The notes under the pieces were generated by a model, which was not told the origin of the DNA, did not search any database, and worked only from the letters and a program-made list of their open reading frames with translations. A DNA stretch of 64,000 nucleotides from an uncultured Sphingomonadales bacterium (GTDB taxonomy: Bacteria; Pseudomonadota; Alphaproteobacteria; Sphingomonadales; Sphingomonadaceae). This document shows positions 61,453 to 64,000 of the stretch, in pieces. Location of the stretch: the NCBI GenBank assembly GCA_903821605.1, contig CAIJLZ010000012.1, forward strand, positions 91,927 to 155,926, in the 5' to 3' direction. The first letter of the stretch is position 1. Every line of letters begins with the position of its first letter. The position numbers and the translations under genes were made by a program.

Positions 61453-62895
61453 TTAACGCGCCATATATTTATCGAGCGTCTGGTTGAAATGCCGCAACCG
61501 CACTTCCTGATAATTGCCCAGCGTCTGGCCCGGTTTGCGCCCGGCCATGAACTGATTGAGAAAGCCTTGCTGCTGCGCGCGCAGGTTCGCCGTATCCTGA
61601 TCGTAAACCCCGCCCAGACCCTTATCCATGCCGGGCACGATGGTGTAGCTTTCCTCTTCCTTGACGGTGAACATCTCGGCGGGTTCGGGACGCTCGCCGC
61701 TTTCGGGCACGGGGCGAAGGAACAGGATTTCGAATTTGGTGCGATCCGGGCGGTTACCAATCGGGCGGAAGCGATAGACCATCGGCAGCGAGAAACCGGG
61801 AAACAGGATCATGTTCGGGAACAGATGATATTCGATCGTGTCGACGATCTCGCTATCCGAATAGCCCGACAAATCGGCCTGATATTGCTCGCCAAAGACC
61901 TTGCGCAAATAACGCGCCATCACGCAACGCGCGGTCTCGCCCTCCTTCACCGTCAGCTCGTCCGACACCATCGAGCGGTCGCCGACCAACATGGTGTCGA
62001 TCAGTTCCTGCTCGGTCATCGGATTGTCGAGATGCGGGCTTTGCGTGCCGCCTGCCGAATAGAAGCGCGAAACATGATCGCCATAGCAATCATATTGCAC
62101 GTTCGCGTCGCCGGTCGCGGTCATCAACTGCGGATGGGTTTCATAGACATGGTAGGATTCCATAAAGGCCTCCATCGCCGTCTTCCAATTGCAGTTCAGT
62201 TCCTTCGCCATGTGCAACGAGACGTAGCGCTTGCCGAGATCCCAATTGTTGAAATGGTCGGCCAACACCGCGGCATATTGCGCGAACGGCTGCGGGTTTT
62301 CATCAAGGTTGATGAAGATAAAACCGCCCCATTGCGCGGTGGCCACGTGCGGCAGCGCAAATTTCTCCGGTTCGACATGCGGGAAATCCCAAGCGCATGG
62401 CACCGACGACAGCGCCCCATCAATCTGCCACGTCCAGCCATGATAGGGGCAGCGTAAATCGCGGGTCGACCCCTCACCCTCGCACGCGCGCAGCTTGGTG
62501 CCGCGATGGAGACAGGCATTGAGAAACGCCTTCACCGACATGTCATGCTGCCGCATGACGATCACCGAGAACGGACCGACCTCATAGACATAATAATCAC
62601 CCGCTTCGGGGATATGCTCTTCGCGACAGGCCCATTGCCAGGTTTTCTTCCAGACCTTGTCCATCTCGCGATCGAAAAATGCCTGCGTCACATAGCGATC
62701 GATCGTGACATCCTCATCACCAAGAAATTCGTAATGCTCATGGCGCAGCACATCGGGCGCGGGCACCACATCGCGGGCGACCAGTTCCTGCACCGATGGT
62801 CCGGGGCAACGCGCTTTACCCGATACCAGACTGGTGGCGCCATCGCGTGGCACGGTCGACAGTTTCGGACGGGGGGTCTGTATGTTCATGGCCAT
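61453..62895 (-). CDS. Rieske non-haem iron oxygenase, alpha subunit
   Basis: A 480-residue ring-hydroxylating-type oxygenase large subunit. The Rieske motif is CLHRGTKLRAC...CPYHGW (C-x-H...C-x2-H) near residues 135-160. The mononuclear iron site appears as NWKTAMEAFMESYHVYETHP, with Glu before the first His where classical dioxygenases have Asp; this Glu type occurs in carnitine/choline-like oxygenases. No beta subunit or ferredoxin is adjacent. The second in-frame Met (62889) has better ribosome-site spacing. A TetR regulator gene lies upstream. The substrate is unknown. Confidence 0.9.
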   Translation of the reverse strand: MAMNIQTPRPKLSTVPRDGATSLVSGKARCPGPSVQELVARDVVPAPDVLRHEHYEFLGDEDVTIDRYVTQAFFDREMDKVWKKTWQWACREEHIPEAGDYYVYEVGPFSVIVMRQHDMSVKAFLNACLHRGTKLRACEGEGSTRDLRCPYHGWTWQIDGALSSVPCAWDFPHVEPEKFALPHVATAQWGGFIFINLDENPQPFAQYAAVLADHFNNWDLGKRYVSLHMAKELNCNWKTAMEAFMESYHVYETHPQLMTATGDANVQYDCYGDHVSRFYSAGGTQSPHLDNPMTEQELIDTMLVGDRSMVSDELTVKEGETARCVMARYLRKVFGEQYQADLSGYSDSEIVDTIEYHLFPNMILFPGFSLPMVYRFRPIGNRPDRTKFEILFLRPVPESGERPEPAEMFTVKEEESYTIVPGMDKGLGGVYDQDTANLRAQQQGFLNQFMAGRKPGQTLGNYQEVRLRHFNQTLDKYMAR

Positions 62896-63097
62896 TCTCT
62901 CCAGTTCGGCATGTCACCGGGAAGAATGGCCGCACCCCTCATCGGCCACCTGCACGCCGCGCCGGAAGCTATCCCAGCATCAGTCGCACGACGGTCCGTT
63001 GGCAACCCTCTCCCCATTTACGGGTCGGAGACTCGCTCCGATGGGCAAAAGGTCCCACGAATAGGACAAATGTCCTACTATACTTTAGGCGAGCTTT

Positions 63098-63766
63098 TTA
63101 AGCGGCGAGCAGCCGCTCGATCCCGCCGCAGAAAAACTCCACCGTGTCATCCACCAACTGGTGAAATTTATCCGGGCTGGCGCGACTGCCGGCAAGGTCT
63201 TCCAGAAAACCCTGATCCTGCGTCATGAACACCAGCGCGGACTCAACCAGATAGACTGCGGACAGGAAACGCTCCTCCGGCGCATTGGGCCATTGCCCCC
63301 GCAACGCATCGGAAAACATGTGCGAAATGGGCTGCAAGGTCCGAAGCGTAGGCGTGAGATGCGGGTCGCGATAGCTGCTCATGAAATGCGAGGTCAGCCG
63401 CACATAATGATGCAGCGGCGATGCCGGGTCCGCCCCGATCTGCAAAAAGGGCGCCACAAAGCCCCGCACGATCTCACTTGTCGTCACATCTGGCCGGGCC
63501 AGCGCTGCATCAATGCTGGCGCGGATCATTGCGGAGAGCAGCGGCAGTCGCCGGGCGACGACATCACGGAACAGATCGTCCTTGCTTTCGAAATAATGCG
63601 AGATCAGGCCAAGTGCCGCGCCACAGCGTGCCGACACCTCGCGCAGGGTGGAGCCATAATAGCCCAGTTCGGCGAAGACCTGTTCGGCGGCATCCATGAT
63701 GGACTCACGCCGGGCCTCCCCTTTCGCGCCCATGACGCGCGGCTTGCGTTTCGCACCCTTGTCCAT
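63098..63766 (-). CDS. TetR/AcrR family transcriptional regulator
   Basis: A 222-residue repressor. The N-terminal helix-turn-helix is ESIMDAAEQVFAELGYYGSTLREVSARCGAALGLISHYFESKDDLFRDVV (about 22-72), followed by an all-helical ligand-binding domain. It is upstream of, and on the same strand as, the Rieske oxygenase gene, with about 200 bases between them, so it may control that gene. The ligand is unknown. An internal Met (63733) is an alternative start. Confidence 0.93.
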   Translation of the reverse strand: MDKGAKRKPRVMGAKGEARRESIMDAAEQVFAELGYYGSTLREVSARCGAALGLISHYFESKDDLFRDVVARRLPLLSAMIRASIDAALARPDVTTSEIVRGFVAPFLQIGADPASPLHHYVRLTSHFMSSYRDPHLTPTLRTLQPISHMFSDALRGQWPNAPEERFLSAVYLVESALVFMTQDQGFLEDLAGSRASPDKFHQLVDDTVEFFCGGIERLLAA

Positions 63767-63860
63767 CTTCCATCCCCGGCCTGAGCGGACCTGCCAGCCA
63801 AGCTCACCCGGCCCGCCGATAGATCAGTATGGCAGATCGCACAACTCATCCAAGGCACCA

Positions 63861-63905
63861 AGGCGGCCCCGAAGGACCGCCTATTCCATGTTCGGCATTG
63901 CCGAA
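63861..63905. terminator. hairpins downstream of the right-edge gene
   Basis: Two inverted repeats lie just past the stop of the minus-strand gene at the window edge: TTCGGCA-T-TGCCGAA (63891-63905) and AGGCGG/CCGCCT (63861-63882). Neither has a strong T run. They probably mark the 3' end of that transcript. Confidence 0.45.
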
Positions 63906-63914
63906 GCGAGGGGC

Positions 63915-64000
63915 TTAGATTTCGCCCATGTAGTTTTCGTTGCCCATGAAGCCCATGTTTTCGACCTTGGCCTTTTTGGCTTCGGCGAGCACCTGGTCAA
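63915..64000 (-). CDS. 3' end of an unidentified gene (partial)
   Basis: The last 28 codons of a minus-strand gene that starts beyond the window. The visible C-terminus is DQVLAEAKKAKVENMGFMGN then ENYMGEI and a TAA stop. The reading frame is open to the window edge, the end is followed by hairpins, and the lysine/alanine-rich helix with a Met/Gly/Asn-rich tail looks like a real protein end. The family was not recognised. Confidence 0.6.
   Translation of the reverse strand, partial: DQVLAEAKKAKVENMGFMGNENYMGEI

Overview
The window is a high-GC chromosomal segment that reads as a sphingomonad (Alphaproteobacteria, Sphingomonadales). Support for this: family-level resemblance of most products, dense gene packing with many ATGA start/stop overlaps, a complete gspC-to-O type II secretion operon, a DcaP-like porin, a BTLCP-type cysteine peptidase and a GcrA-like small protein. 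The genus cannot be fixed from sequence inspection alone. No rRNA, tRNA, CRISPR array, insertion sequence or prophage was seen. Nearly all long antisense ORFs in the track are GC-driven shadows.

Layout. 1-4.9 kb: LysR regulator, DEAD-box RNA helicase with a GDRRP-repeat tail, POT-type peptide transporter, small periplasmic cytochrome c. 5-10.7 kb: a minus-strand oxidation operon (FAD oxidoreductase, GMC alcohol dehydrogenase, aldehyde dehydrogenase, LacI regulator) divergent from a hot-dog thioesterase; a perfect 14-bp palindrome lies in the divergent gap. 10.8-13 kb: OmpR-type two-component pair. 13-19 kb: a six-gene minus-strand cluster with four YHYH-domain secreted proteins of two subfamilies, an uncharacterised membrane-anchored protein and a HupE/UreJ-like membrane protein with a periplasmic EF-hand loop. 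19-30.6 kb: complete T2SS operon, divergent from the YHYH cluster across an AT-rich gap. 30.6-36.1 kb: mixed genes (small membrane protein, SDR, NUDIX with a Pho-box-like repeat, transglutaminase-like peptidase, dienelactone hydrolase, EamA transporter). 36.2-44.8 kb: housekeeping (RF3, small HTH protein, RecQ, ABC-F, D-Ala-D-Ala carboxypeptidase, HerA-like ATPase).

44.9-56.3 kb is a short-chain-acid assimilation module. It holds PrpE-like acyl-CoA synthetase, an MHS-family permease, a DcaP-like porin, acetyl-CoA synthetase, and a LuxR-type response regulator with an SLC5-fused hybrid kinase that match the CrbR/CrbS system known to control acs in other proteobacteria. A pair of direct repeats 22 bp apart lies between porin and acs. 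56.4-60.4 kb carries glycerate kinase, a 2-hydroxyacid dehydrogenase and GTP-dependent PEP carboxykinase, which fits gluconeogenic growth on C2/C3 compounds. 60.7-64 kb has a flavin reductase, a Rieske oxygenase alpha subunit, a TetR regulator and the 3' end of an unidentified gene.

The most interesting region is the YHYH/HupE cluster with its neighbouring two-component system and divergent T2SS. It looks like a secreted or surface, probably metal- or cofactor-related system whose function is not established. All coordinates are from reading the sequence; no database search was run.
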